NCBI GenBank assembly: GCA_029553475.1
Contig: JAKPKV010000100.1
Coordinates: forward strand, 1-34,556
DNA length: 34,556 bases
Reading direction: 5' to 3'
From: Armatimonadota bacterium
GTDB lineage: Bacteria; Armatimonadota; Hebobacteria; CAIYQO01
The translations under genes were made by a program, and so were the position numbers. Positions 1 through 7,497 of the stretch are shown here, one piece after another (position 1 is the stretch's first letter; each line of letters begins with the position of its first letter). The notes under the pieces are model-generated. The model was not told the DNA's origin. It made no database searches and worked only from the letters and a program-made list of their open reading frames with translations.

Positions 1-212
1 CGCAAAACATCACAGCCCCGCAGGGGCGACAGCAGGAGGAGATCCTGGCCGATTCATTCGCCGCCCCGACCGGAGATGGCCCCGCGCCTCCTCGAGCAGC
101 GTGAGCGGGATGGGACGTGGTGAAGCGGTATCGCGAGCAGAGGATTCCGGATGCTCCGCGGTAGCGATGGGACGGGACGCTGTCGCCCCTGCGGGGCTGT
201 GGATGTTTTGCG
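1..212. repeat. Inverted-repeat element, family C (left edge of window)
   Basis: The arm at 1-33 (starting CGCAAAACATCACAG) is the reverse complement of 179-212 apart from a one-base bulge. Each arm carries its own short hairpin, GCCCC-GCA-GGGGC. The arms enclose about 145 bp with no convincing gene. The left arm touches the window edge, so the element may extend further. This is a REP/MITE-like architecture; the family identity is unknown. Confidence 0.75.
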
Positions 213-405
213 GGGCCGGGGTCCACGGGTTCCGCTGACGCTCCACCCGTGGCGAACGGCTTCGGTCCCTGCGGGACATGGGGGTGGGGGGCGACCGGGT
301 GCTGCGCGCGGGGTCCGCTGATGTGCCGCCCGTGGGCGGCGGGGGTGATCCCTTCGGGATGATATCATATCCTCTACCTCTTACTCCGATCTCCTGTCCC
401 CTATC
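213..405. repeat. Cluster of short hairpins in intergenic DNA
   Basis: Several small palindromes follow one another: CCACGGGT at about 222 pairs with ACCCGTGG about 22 bases further on, GCCGCCC pairs with GGGCGGC near 321-336, and ATCCC-TTC-GGGAT lies near 350. No reading frame here looks like a protein. It appears to be a continuation of the repeat-rich spacer. Confidence 0.45.
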
Positions 406-612
406 TGTCGCGGGTTGTCACGCTGTCTCGTGCCCTGCGAACCGACCGCTGGTCGGGAACGCCCGCCGTGGCGTTCCTGGTCGCCGCAGGGGTGAGCCGA
501 TGCGGGCGCGAGCCAGCTGTTCGAGGGCGGCTCGACACAAGGGGCACCGGAACGCCACGGAAGGCGTTCCCTACGATGGACGAGGCACGGTATAGCGTGA
601 CGACCCACTACA
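406..612. repeat. Inverted-repeat element, family B, copy 1
   Basis: The arm 406-434 (TGTCGCGGGTTGTCACGCTG...) matches the reverse complement of 584-612 at 23 of 29 positions. Inside are two hairpins built on the same stem: GGAACGCC 456-463 with GGCGTTCC 470-477, and GGAACGCC 549-556 with GGCGTTCC 563-570. A second copy of the outer arms is at 26780-26927. The element lies just downstream of the end of the gene at 638-2509. Confidence 0.75.
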
Positions 613-637
613 CCTAATCCCCAATCCCTAACCCCTA

Positions 638-2509
638 TCACAAATGCGCCACCACCATCGTCATCGCCCCTGTCGCCGCGCGGTCGTTGATGGTCAGCGG
701 CACGCGGGCTTTGGGGTCGGCGGTGTAGCCGACGAGGACGAACCCCTCGCGCAGGTGCGGAGTGGTGAAGAGGCCGGTTTTCGCCTTGTCGCGCAGGCTG
801 TCCAGCATGAACTGCTCCTGCTCGTCCAGCTTCACCGTCGGGGTGGCGCCGCCGGGCGACACCGCCAGGCGTTGGCCCGGTTTCAGCGAAAAGCTGGCCA
901 CCCAGCGCCCTCCGGCATAGAGCTCGCAGAGCGCGAAGTTGAACGGCGTGCCGTTGGTCACCGTGCCGGTGACGTGGGGGGTGGACGAGCCGGTATCGTT
1001 CAGCGCGCCGGTGACGCCGTGCCCCAGCTCGATCTGGTGTGCCATGGTCATCTGGCGGAAGGCCCACATATTCACCTGCAGGCGTTCGACCTGCAAGCCC
1101 GCGGGGGTGTCGAGCAGCGTCAAAGCCCCGGTGCGCGACGGCCGGCCGAAGTCATCGTATTCATCGCGGCCGGATTCCCGTGCCACCAGCGCCGCGCCTC
1201 CCAGGTTCAGCCGGTAGGCGGTGCGCGAGGGCGAGAAGATGAGGAGCTGGGAGACGGCCATGCCGCTTTGCTGGCCGGAGGCGGTTTCCACCACGCTCAC
1301 CACGTTGGTGACCAGCCGGTTCCCCTTGGTGACATAGCCGATGCCGTAGGCGCCGACGGTGAAGACGAGCACGATGACCGGCGTGGTCACCCAGGCCAGC
1401 TCGCGCTTGTCCATCTTCTTCAGCACAAAATAGTTCACCGGCACCAGGATCACCAGATAGATGAGCAGGAAGATGACGATCAGTTGCAGGTTCGGCGGTT
1501 TCAGGTTGCGCACCATCACCGCCGCGCTGAGCGCGTCGCGCAGCGCGTGGACGGCGGCGCCTCCCGCCCCCTGGTTGGCGATGAGCTTGCCGTAGAATTG
1601 GCTGATGCGCCGCCAGTCGCGCGAGCGCGCGGTATCCGGATCGTACGCGAGCACCGTCACGTACCCCGCGCCGAAGGGGCGCATCTGCGCCGTGCCGCCG
1701 TCGGCGTTCGTCAGCGTGGTGCTCGGGCCGGCGGTGAATTGCCGGAAGAACGGCGCGTCCAGCCGGCTCCGCACGGCGCTGCCCGCGATGAGCAGGTGGC
1801 CGCCGTTCGCCGCCCATACCGGAATAGCCGCCTGCGCCTCCGCCTTCAGCGTATTCTCCGTCACGTCGCTCATCAGCGCCAGCATATCCACGCTGCCATA
1901 GGCTTCGGGATTGGCCGGCAGCAGGCTGCCGTCCAGGTAGACGAGGTTCACTTTTCCGCTGGTCGTGCCGCCGCGCGGGTGCGGGTGATGGCCGTAACCG
2001 CCGGAGAAGTCAGGGGTGGCGGAGGTGTCCCAGGGGCGCGGGATCGCATATTCCGGCACGGTGATGACCTGGCCGTTGACGTAGCTCAAGGAGGAGCCGG
2101 TGCCGCCGACGACCACCAGCAGGCGCGCGGTGTCGTACAGCTCCTCGCAGCGGCGGAACGACGCGCTCACCGGGCCGGCGCCGGCCGGGGTGAAGCGCAC
2201 CGTGAGCTCCCGCGTGAAGGCGCGGGGCACGACGTACAGGGTGTAGGTCTGCCGCGCGCCTTTGGGGATGGTGACGCGCATCCGGTAGTGGTCGGGCAGC
2301 GCGCCGGCGCTGCTCGGCGCCAGCACGCGGAACTCGCCGCTCGCGGTGTCGCCGGTGTTCGTCACCTGCACGAGAATCGGCACCACCGTGCGCGAGCGAT
2401 AAAAGCCGCTGAAGCCGACGCTTTTTACGTCGAGGGTGATCCGCGCGCAGGCCAGACCCATGCTGACGAGGAGGACTGCCAGGGTCAACAGCAACCGTTC
2501 GTGACGCAT
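638..2509 (-). CDS. Secreted/membrane protein of unknown function, 623 aa
   Basis: I do not recognise a named family. The N-terminus (MRHERLLLTLAVLLVSMGLACA) is a signal peptide. It is followed by about 320 residues of beta-rich sequence with a CARDB/NEW3-like feel (VPILVQVTNTGDTASGEFRV). Two transmembrane helices lie at roughly residues 341-363 (LQLIVIFLLIYLVILVPVNY) and 371-393, and then a long C-terminal extracytoplasmic-looking segment. Proteins with this layout in other bacteria are often encoded near MoxR ATPases, but none is visible here. The start is chosen at 2509 because AAGGGAG lies about 7 nt upstream and the signal peptide begins there; an upstream in-frame extension lacks any such support. 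A promoter with TATAAT lies at 2555-2583. It is monocistronic as far as can be seen. Confidence 0.8.
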   Translation of the reverse strand: MRHERLLLTLAVLLVSMGLACARITLDVKSVGFSGFYRSRTVVPILVQVTNTGDTASGEFRVLAPSSAGALPDHYRMRVTIPKGARQTYTLYVVPRAFTRELTVRFTPAGAGPVSASFRRCEELYDTARLLVVVGGTGSSLSYVNGQVITVPEYAIPRPWDTSATPDFSGGYGHHPHPRGGTTSGKVNLVYLDGSLLPANPEAYGSVDMLALMSDVTENTLKAEAQAAIPVWAANGGHLLIAGSAVRSRLDAPFFRQFTAGPSTTLTNADGGTAQMRPFGAGYVTVLAYDPDTARSRDWRRISQFYGKLIANQGAGGAAVHALRDALSAAVMVRNLKPPNLQLIVIFLLIYLVILVPVNYFVLKKMDKRELAWVTTPVIVLVFTVGAYGIGYVTKGNRLVTNVVSVVETASGQQSGMAVSQLLIFSPSRTAYRLNLGGAALVARESGRDEYDDFGRPSRTGALTLLDTPAGLQVERLQVNMWAFRQMTMAHQIELGHGVTGALNDTGSSTPHVTGTVTNGTPFNFALCELYAGGRWVASFSLKPGQRLAVSPGGATPTVKLDEQEQFMLDSLRDKAKTGLFTTPHLREGFVLVGYTADPKARVPLTINDRAATGAMTMVVAHL

Positions 2510-2554
2510 CCAAGCGCTCCCTTCCGTCGCGAGTGGAGGATAACGACACCGAGA

Positions 2555-2583
2555 ATTATACGAGGATGCCCCGCGGGCGTAAA
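2555..2583 (-). promoter_or_regulatory. Sigma70-type promoter for the 638-2509 gene
   Basis: On the minus strand TTTACG (2578-2583) and a perfect TATAAT (2555-2560) are separated by exactly 17 bp. The predicted start of transcription gives a leader of roughly 40 nt before the ATG at 2509. Confidence 0.7.
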
Positions 2584-2708
2584 GGGGGCGGCCCCCCAAC
2601 GGCCGTCGTCATCGGGCCCAACCCGCCAGCCCGGCCGCCATACCCCCGCAACGCTGCAACCGCGGGGGCGGGACGGGGAGGGAGCATACGCGTCATCAGC
2701 GCGCCAGC

Positions 2709-2794
2709 GCTCGTGCTCGTGCTCGTACTCGTGCTCGTACTCGAAATCAGATACGTGCGGACAGGATGTCCGCGCTCCGATGAGTACGAGTACG
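2709..2794. repeat. Hexamer tandem repeat plus hairpin (intergenic 2510-2854)
   Basis: Six consecutive hexamers of the form (G/A)CTCG(T/A) run from 2709 to 2744. A hairpin GCGGACA-GGA-TGTCCGC follows at 2757-2773. GAGTACGAGTACG at 2782-2794 is an inverted echo of the hexamer array. The 2510-2854 spacer otherwise shows only the promoter at 2555-2583 and no gene. Confidence 0.75.
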
Positions 2795-2854
2795 TAAGGA
2801 TACGCGAACCCTATCGTGATGCCTATGGGGGGAGAGGGAGACGGCGCCTCACCG

Positions 2855-3505
2855 CTATCCCGCGACGAAGGCGACGACGCGCACGGTGATCGCCCACACC
2901 TGCGCCGCCCACGGTGGCACGCCCGCGTAGCCGTTCACCAGGATCGCCAGCAGCGCGCCGTGAATGGCCAGCGCCAGCGCCGGCACCGCGAGGCAGGAGT
3001 AGAGCAGGCCGCGCGAGGCCAGGTCGGGCTGCCGCGGCGAGAGCTCGCGGTAGCCGCTGAACAGGTGGTACCCGAAGGAGACGCCGATCCAGAAATCGTA
3101 CCACCACAGCGGCCCATGCAGGAAGGGGCGGATGAGGATGAGCAGGGCGGTGAAGGTGGGCAGCACATACGGCGCGAAGCCGATCATGTCATCGCCGAAG
3201 GTGCCGCCGAAACCGCGCAGGAAGATGACGTGCCCGTGATCGCGCTTCACGGAAAAGTTGGTGATCCGCCGGAAATACAGCAGGGCGACCAGCGCGTGCG
3301 TCAGCTCGTGCTCACAAACCTCGAAGCCGGGCACGCGCCGCAGCAGGATGACATACAGCGCCGTCCCCGCCGCCAGCCCGGCGAGAATCGGCCACCAGCC
3401 AAAACCGTCCGCCGCGGCGAGCACCCCCCACAACGCCCCCGCCGCCCCCGGCAGCAGCGCCAGAAAGCCAAGCCCGAGCACCAGACGCACGAAAAAGGCC
3501 GGCAT
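2855..3505 (-). CDS. Multipass membrane protein with HExxH motif (putative zinc metallopeptidase)
   Basis: 216 aa with about five hydrophobic helices. Between the second and third helices lies [18 protein letters not shown], an HExxH motif of the kind that binds zinc in M48/M50-type membrane proteases. A later acidic stretch ([18 protein letters not shown]) could supply the third ligand, as in M50 site-2 proteases. The canonical M50 LDG motif is not evident, so peptidase activity is an inference. The start MPAFFVRL at 3505 is preferred because it opens directly with a hydrophobic helix; no strong Shine-Dalgarno sequence is visible. It is divergent from the HAD hydrolase, with 88 bp between the starts. 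Confidence 0.7.
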   Translation of the reverse strand: MPAFFVRLVLGLGFLALLPGAAGALWGVLAAADGFGWWPILAGLAAGTALYVILLRRVPGFEVCEHELTHALVALLYFRRITNFSVKRDHGHVIFLRGFGGTFGDDMIGFAPYVLPTFTALLILIRPFLHGPLWWYDFWIGVSFGYHLFSGYRELSPRQPDLASRGLLYSCLAVPALALAIHGALLAILVNGYAGVPPWAAQVWAITVRVVAFVAG

Positions 3506-3593
3506 GATAGGGAATGGTAGCACAGCCGCCCGCCGCTGGCAATACGGGGCGGCCACCTTGACCGCTCCCCGCCCTTTCCGTCACAATAGCGCC

Positions 3594-4358
3594 ATGGCGA
3601 CGCGCGCGTTCTTGCTGGATATGGATGGGGTGCTGGTGCGGGGGAAGACGCCCGTTCCCGGGGCGCAGGAGTTCATCACGCGCCTGACGGAGCGGGAGAT
3701 TCCCTTCCTCATCATCACCAACAACCCCCTCTATTCGCCGCGCGACCTGCAGCATCGCCTCTCCACCCAGGGGTTGCAGGTGCCCGAACAGCGGATCTAC
3801 ACCGCGGCCATGGCCACCGCACGGTTCCTCGCCCACCAGCGCCCCGGCGGCACCGCCTTCGTCATCGGCGAGGCGGGGCTGACCAGCGCGCTGCACGAAG
3901 TCGGCTATATCATGACCGGCGTGAATCCGGACTACGTGGTGCTGGGCGAGACGTATGCCTATAACTTCGAGCAGATCACGCATGCCGTGCGGCTGGTGGC
4001 GGCCGGGGCGCGCTTCATCGCCACCAATCCGGACGTCTCCGGTCCCGCCGAGCAGGGCATCGTGCCCGCCTGCGGCGCCACGGCCGCGCTCATCGAGCGC
4101 GCCACCGGCGTGGCGCCCTACTTCATCGGCAAACCCAATCCGCTGATGATGCGCAGCGCCCTCAATTACCTGGATGTCCACTCCGAGGATACCACCATGG
4201 TGGGCGACCGCATGGACACCGACATCATCGCCGGCATCGAAGCGGGCATGGAGACGCTCCTCGTGCTCACCGGCATCACCCGCCAGGGTGATATCGAACG
4301 CTTCCCCTACCGCCCGACCCGCGTGCTGCCGTCGGTGGCGGCCATCGAGTTGGATTAG
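3594..4358 (+). CDS. HAD-IIA family sugar-phosphate hydrolase (NagD-like)
   Basis: 254 aa, the usual length for HAD subclass IIA phosphatases (NagD, AraL, 4-nitrophenylphosphatase group). Motif I is [12 protein letters not shown] with the nucleophile D9 and general acid D11. Motif II is FLIITNNP. The C2 cap lies in the middle. The conserved [14 protein letters not shown] carries the motif III lysine, and [12 protein letters not shown] near residue 202 is motif IV. The reaction is hydrolysis of a phosphomonoester such as a sugar or nucleoside phosphate; the specific substrate is not readable. ATG at 3594 places motif I right at the N-terminus as the family expects. It is a cytoplasmic single gene, followed by a hairpin at 4382-4412. 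Confidence 0.88.
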   Translation: MATRAFLLDMDGVLVRGKTPVPGAQEFITRLTEREIPFLIITNNPLYSPRDLQHRLSTQGLQVPEQRIYTAAMATARFLAHQRPGGTAFVIGEAGLTSALHEVGYIMTGVNPDYVVLGETYAYNFEQITHAVRLVAAGARFIATNPDVSGPAEQGIVPACGATAALIERATGVAPYFIGKPNPLMMRSALNYLDVHSEDTTMVGDRMDTDIIAGIEAGMETLLVLTGITRQGDIERFPYRPTRVLPSVAAIELD

Positions 4359-4381
4359 CCCAACCGAGAGAGAGAAAAAGA

Positions 4382-4412
4382 CCCCGCTCACCGGGACGGC
4401 CGATGAGCGGGG
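4382..4412. terminator. Hairpin after the HAD gene; T-tract faces the minus strand
   Basis: CCCCGCTCA (4382-4390) pairs perfectly with TGAGCGGGG (4404-4412). On the plus strand the U-tract is poor (CTATTCCC). On the minus strand the stem is followed by TCTTTTTCTCTCTC, a good intrinsic terminator aimed at antisense transcripts leaving the FabG leader region. It probably ends the HAD transcript as well. Confidence 0.65.
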
Positions 4413-4448
4413 CTATTCCCTTCCGGTGGATTGCTCCGCCGGTCGGGT

Positions 4449-4475
4449 TGCAGGAACTACCTCGGGGCCGCGAAT
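4449..4475 (+). promoter_or_regulatory. GCAGG-N14-CGCGAAT motif, copy 1 (FabG-like leader)
   Basis: GCAGG at 4450-4454 and CGCGAAT at 4469-4475, 14 nt apart. It lies about 204 nt upstream of the reductase start, further than the other copies. The function is unknown; the spacing resembles a -35/-10 pair for an alternative sigma factor. Confidence 0.45.
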
Positions 4476-4678
4476 ACCTCCCGAATTTCCGTGTGATCGC
4501 TCACACAGCGTGGATGCGGCGCTTGCGCTTTCCACTTCGTAGCTCCAACGACCTGATGATACCATGCCGCCTTTCCCGCGCAACCCCGGAAGGCGACGGA
4601 TTTTGGCGGCCTGTACGAAAAGGTAGACAGCAACGGCGGTCGAAAAGGAGATCATCAACGCGGAAGCGGGACCTGACC
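4476..4678 (+). promoter_or_regulatory. Structured leader of the FabG-like gene
   Basis: Some 200 nt with no credible gene. It holds a perfect hairpin GTGTGA-TCGC-TCACAC (4491-4506) and a second stem, GTGGA 4510-4514 with TCCAC 4531-4535, enclosing GCGC-TT-GCGC. AAGGAGAT occurs near 4645 but is about 26 nt from the chosen ATG. It could be a cis-regulatory RNA leader; no known riboswitch class is recognised. Confidence 0.4.
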
Positions 4679-5434
4679 ATGACAACTCCGATTCCCGAAC
4701 CGACAGTCGCCCTCGTCACCGGCGCGTCGCGCGGCATTGGCCGCGCCATCGCCCGCGCGCTGGCGGCGACGGGCGCGCCGGTGGCCATCACCTACCGCGA
4801 ACAGGCGGAGATGGCGCTGGAGGCCGTGCGCGAGATCGAAGGCGCCGGCGGCCGCGCCGCCGCGTATCAGCTCGACGTGCGCGACGGCGCGCGGGTGAAG
4901 GAGGTGGTGGAGGAAGTGGGCACGCATTTCGGCCCCATCGCCATGCTGGTCAACAACGCCGGACTGGTGCGCGATAATTACCTGCGCTTCATGGCGATGG
5001 AGGAGTGGAGCGACGTGTTGGAGACGCACCTGAACGGCGCGTTTCTCTGCGCGAAAGCGGTGCTGGCCGGCATGCAACGCCTGCGTTGGGGGCGCATCAT
5101 CAACATCAGCTCCGACGCCGCCTTCGTGGGTGACGTGCGCCGCGCCAACTACTCCGCCGCCAAGGCCGGCCTGCTCGGCTTCACCCGCGCCCTCGCTCGC
5201 GAAGTCGCCCCGCAGGGCATCACCGTCAACGCCATCTGCCCCGGCATGATCGCCACGGAGATGACCGCCGAGATGGAAGAGACCCGTCGCCAGGGGCTGC
5301 TGCGCGGCATCCCCGCCGGCCGCTTCGGCGCCCCCGACGACGTCGCCGCCCTCGCCGCCTTCCTCGCCTCGCCCGCGGCCGCCTACATCACCGGCCAGGC
5401 GATCTCGGTAGACGGCGGCCTGCACATGGGATAA
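4679..5434 (+). CDS. SDR-family oxidoreductase, FabG-like (3-oxoacyl-ACP reductase type)
   Basis: 251 aa classical short-chain dehydrogenase. It shows the nucleotide-binding TGASRGIG (14-21), NNAG (92-95), a catalytic serine around 144-145, and YSAAK with Y158 and K162. The C-terminal GQAISVDGGLHMG is typical of FabG. It would use NAD(P)H to reduce a ketone. 3-oxoacyl-ACP reduction in fatty acid synthesis is the commonest role, but no other fab gene is next to it, so another SDR substrate is possible. The start at 4679 puts the Rossmann motif at the usual distance; upstream in-frame codons encode an Arg-rich stretch unlike any SDR. A bidirectional hairpin follows directly after the stop. Confidence 0.85.
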   Translation: MTTPIPEPTVALVTGASRGIGRAIARALAATGAPVAITYREQAEMALEAVREIEGAGGRAAAYQLDVRDGARVKEVVEEVGTHFGPIAMLVNNAGLVRDNYLRFMAMEEWSDVLETHLNGAFLCAKAVLAGMQRLRWGRIINISSDAAFVGDVRRANYSAAKAGLLGFTRALAREVAPQGITVNAICPGMIATEMTAEMEETRRQGLLRGIPAGRFGAPDDVAALAAFLASPAAAYITGQAISVDGGLHMG

Positions 5435-5435
5435 T

Positions 5436-5470
5436 TGTTGGAGGGCGGCGATGCGCGCCGCCCTCCAACA
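5436..5470. terminator. Shared convergent terminator hairpin
   Basis: TGTTGGAGGGCGGCG (5436-5450) and its exact complement (5456-5470) form a 15-bp perfect stem with a 5-nt loop. It fits exactly between the stop of the FabG-like gene (5434) and that of the sialidase-fold gene on the other strand (5474). There is no U-tract on either side. Confidence 0.75.
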
Positions 5471-5473
5471 GCA

Positions 5474-6472
5474 TTAGCGCGCCGCGATGATATCCGCTTC
5501 GCGGAAGACGGACAAGAGCACTTCCGCCGCGCCGTGGCGTTCGCGGTCGTGTACGGCGTAGAGGGTGCCGTCGGGGGACAACGCGGCGTCCGGATAGCTC
5601 ACCTGTTCACGATCTTCCAGTACAAGCGGGGCGCTCCACGTTTTCCCATCGTCCTCGGAAAGCTGGGCGGTGATGCCGGTGCGGGCGGCGGATGCGGCAT
5701 TGTTCAGCAGCAGCCAGCGGCCGCTGGGCAGCGCGCGGATATGGAAGCGCGAGCCGGGGTTGGGGATCTCCGAGGCATATTCCGGGCTCCAGGTGCGCCC
5801 GCGATCCTGCGAATCGCTCATCCAGATGACGCCGCTGCCGGTGCGGATATACATCGCCAGGCTGCCGTCGCGGCATTCGACAATCATATTCTCCAGCGCC
5901 CACGCGGGGGCGTCCACGGCGCCGCACAGCTCCCAGCTTTCGCCGTGATCGGTGGAGATGCCCACGCCTTGCCGGTTGTTGCTCGTCCACCAGACATGCG
6001 GATCATCCGTGCTCCAAGTGACGGGCATCAGCCACTCGCCGGTGGTGAGCACCGTCGGCTTGTTCATACGGGCGCAGAAGGGCACATCGTAGCCCAGCCG
6101 CCGCGGGCGCGACCAGGCGGGGGAGGGGGCGTCCGGATTTTCGCAGCAGCGGGCAAAGATGCCGTGCTCGCCGGTGACGCGGCTCCCCTGGTTGTAGATG
6201 AGCCACAGCACCCCGCGGGGATCGAGCCAGAGGGTGGGGTCGTACGTGCGGGTATCGTCGGCGGGCCAGGTCATCCGCGCCGGGGGCGTGACAGTGCGTC
6301 CGCCGTCATCGCTGACGCTCAGCCACACCTGGTTGTCCGCGTGGGGTTCCTTGTCTCCGCCGGAGAACCACGTCAGATACAGCCGCCCGCCCGGCGTCAT
6401 CTCCACGCCGGGGATGCCCAGCCACGCTTCGCCGATGCCGGCCGCCGTCGCCACTACGATCTTCGTCTTCAT
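5474..6472 (-). CDS. Sialidase/neuraminidase-fold protein (BNR/Asp-box repeats)
   Basis: 332 aa, a six-bladed propeller by its repeats. Asp-box sequences are visible as SVSDDGGRTV, STDHGESW, SQDRGRTW and SEDDGKTW. An Arg of the RIP type may lie near the N-terminus, but I cannot place a complete sialidase catalytic set. No signal peptide is present, so it is probably cytoplasmic or exported by another route. Members act on sialic acids or other glycans, and many family members have unknown substrates. The start at 6472 overlaps the stop of the upstream gene (ATGA), indicating translational coupling; it is the last gene of the minus-strand run. Confidence 0.82.
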   Translation of the reverse strand: MKTKIVVATAAGIGEAWLGIPGVEMTPGGRLYLTWFSGGDKEPHADNQVWLSVSDDGGRTVTPPARMTWPADDTRTYDPTLWLDPRGVLWLIYNQGSRVTGEHGIFARCCENPDAPSPAWSRPRRLGYDVPFCARMNKPTVLTTGEWLMPVTWSTDDPHVWWTSNNRQGVGISTDHGESWELCGAVDAPAWALENMIVECRDGSLAMYIRTGSGVIWMSDSQDRGRTWSPEYASEIPNPGSRFHIRALPSGRWLLLNNAASAARTGITAQLSEDDGKTWSAPLVLEDREQVSYPDAALSPDGTLYAVHDRERHGAAEVLLSVFREADIIAAR

Positions 6473-6978
6473 CGTGTGCCCACCTGATAGCGGATGATCG
6501 TCTTCTGCGCCTTCGCATCCGGCCGCGTCAGATATTCTTCCTCGTGCGGACCGGTGATGACATATCCCTGTGCTTCGATGAAGGCGTGCAGCCGCGCGAC
6601 CGTCGGCCCTTCCGCGGAGAACGGCCCCAGGTGCAGGAGCTGCGCCACCGTGCCGTACGTCCACGTCTCCACGCGCACGTCCACCCCCGGCACTTTCTGC
6701 GGCAGCGCCTCCACGTCATCGGGAATGGGCAGCGCCCAGATGCCCGTCCATGCCGTTTTCGGCTTGCGGTGCGCATCAGGCCAGCGCGCGCGCAGCGGTT
6801 CGACGGTGAACGCTCCCCCGCCGGCCTTCTTGCGCGCGAACTTCAGCGTATAGACCGCGCCATACAGCGCCGGCATGACCTCCGGCCCGACGACGGCGGG
6901 GTCGCCGATGGTGGTGACGACGGCCATCTTACGCGCCGGGAGGACGAGGATGTGCGGATCGGCGTGCTTGGCAGGCAT
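6469..6978 (-). CDS. GyrI-like small-molecule-binding domain protein
   Basis: 169 aa matching the GyrI-like/SOUL-type effector-binding fold. The N-terminal strand is HILVLPARKMAVVTTIGDPAVVG. The middle holds WTGIWALPIPDDV and VETWTYGTVAQLLHLGPFSAEGPTVARLHAFIEAQGY, and the end is GPHEEEYLTRPDA. Stand-alone copies such as this lack the AraC/MerR DNA-binding domain and bind hydrophobic or cationic ligands; some hydrolyse electrophiles. AGGGAGT about 6 nt upstream supports the ATG at 6978. It sits 16 nt after hicA and overlaps the sialidase-fold gene by 4 nt, so the group is likely co-transcribed. Confidence 0.8.
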   Translation of the reverse strand: MPAKHADPHILVLPARKMAVVTTIGDPAVVGPEVMPALYGAVYTLKFARKKAGGGAFTVEPLRARWPDAHRKPKTAWTGIWALPIPDDVEALPQKVPGVDVRVETWTYGTVAQLLHLGPFSAEGPTVARLHAFIEAQGYVITGPHEEEYLTRPDAKAQKTIIRYQVGTR

Positions 6979-6994
6979 GTATGACTCCCTGACG

Positions 6995-7213
6995 TTATAC
7001 CCGTTCCCACTCATCGCGGGTGATTTCTGCTTGGCGAAGGATGCGGATGAGCAACTCTTTCCCGCTACTCCCCTGATGTGGATTTGGGATACGCGCCGTC
7101 GCGGATCCACGGACCATGAATTGATGCTTCCCGCCAGAGTACGGACCTGCGAATCCGAGCTGTTTGAAAAGGCGGATCAGATCACCACGACTGATTGGGG
7201 CAAACGGTGGCAT
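6995..7213 (-). CDS. hicA: HicA-family toxin (mRNA interferase)
   Basis: 72 aa with the dsRBD-like HicA layout. The N-terminal helix is ISRGDLIRLFKQLGF. GGKHQFMVRG contains the catalytic histidine H30. IPNPHQG and the helix GKELLIRILRQAEI follow. HicA toxins cleave mRNA and are neutralised by HicB. Its ATG overlaps the antitoxin stop by one base (TGATG), so translation is coupled. The gene order is antitoxin first, the reverse of the classical hicAB arrangement but known in other hicBA loci. The length is normal and the catalytic His is intact, so the toxin is probably functional. Confidence 0.88.
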   Translation of the reverse strand: MPPFAPISRGDLIRLFKQLGFAGPYSGGKHQFMVRGSATARIPNPHQGSSGKELLIRILRQAEITRDEWERV

Positions 7214-7455
7214 CAGGCCACATCCTTAATCTTCAACTCCATGTCATTGATGATCGGAAGTGGCAAGTGATGTGAGATACGAAAGAACAACCACTCTTCC
7301 AATACTTCTTCGAGCTCGTCGCGGCACGCTTCGAGCGTATCGGCGTTGGCATAGACGCCCGCGAAACCCGGGATCTCGCCATAATAACTCTGGTCGTCCG
7401 CGAGAATCTCGTAATGTGCCTGATGCATGGCAGCCTGGAGATATTTTAACAGCAT
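7213..7455 (-). CDS. hicB: HicB-family antitoxin
   Basis: 80 aa with the partial RNase H-like HicB fold: YEILADDQSYYGEIPGFAGVYANADTLEACRDELEEVLEEWLFFRI. The family signature G-x-x-x-A-x-x-(T)-x-x-E is clear. No ribbon-helix-helix or HTH tail is obvious, so this is a short HicB. The start at 7455 has GGAG 7 nt upstream; an upstream TTG is less likely. Its own promoter-like TATACT and a palindrome (7482-7492) lie in the 42-nt gap after the hydrolase gene, compatible with autoregulation. Confidence 0.86.
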   Translation of the reverse strand: MLLKYLQAAMHQAHYEILADDQSYYGEIPGFAGVYANADTLEACRDELEEVLEEWLFFRISHHLPLPIINDMELKIKDVA

Positions 7456-7481
7456 AGCACGCTCCAACGACGGATATTCGC

Positions 7482-7492
7482 GTATAGTATAC
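7482..7492 (-). promoter_or_regulatory. hicBA -10 element and palindromic operator candidate
   Basis: GTATAGTATAC is an 11-bp palindrome and on the minus strand contains TATACT (7486-7491), a good -10 hexamer. No convincing -35 is seen. Its position about 30 nt before the hicB start is where an autorepressed toxin-antitoxin promoter would be. Confidence 0.45.
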
Positions 7493-7497
7493 CGCAA

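Noticed and set aside
644-2797. Very long plus-strand reading frame opposite the 623-aa membrane protein gene
   Set aside because: It is the G+C-driven shadow of the minus-strand gene, rich in Arg/His/Ala with no family resemblance; the minus strand has signal peptide, membrane helices, ribosome site and promoter.
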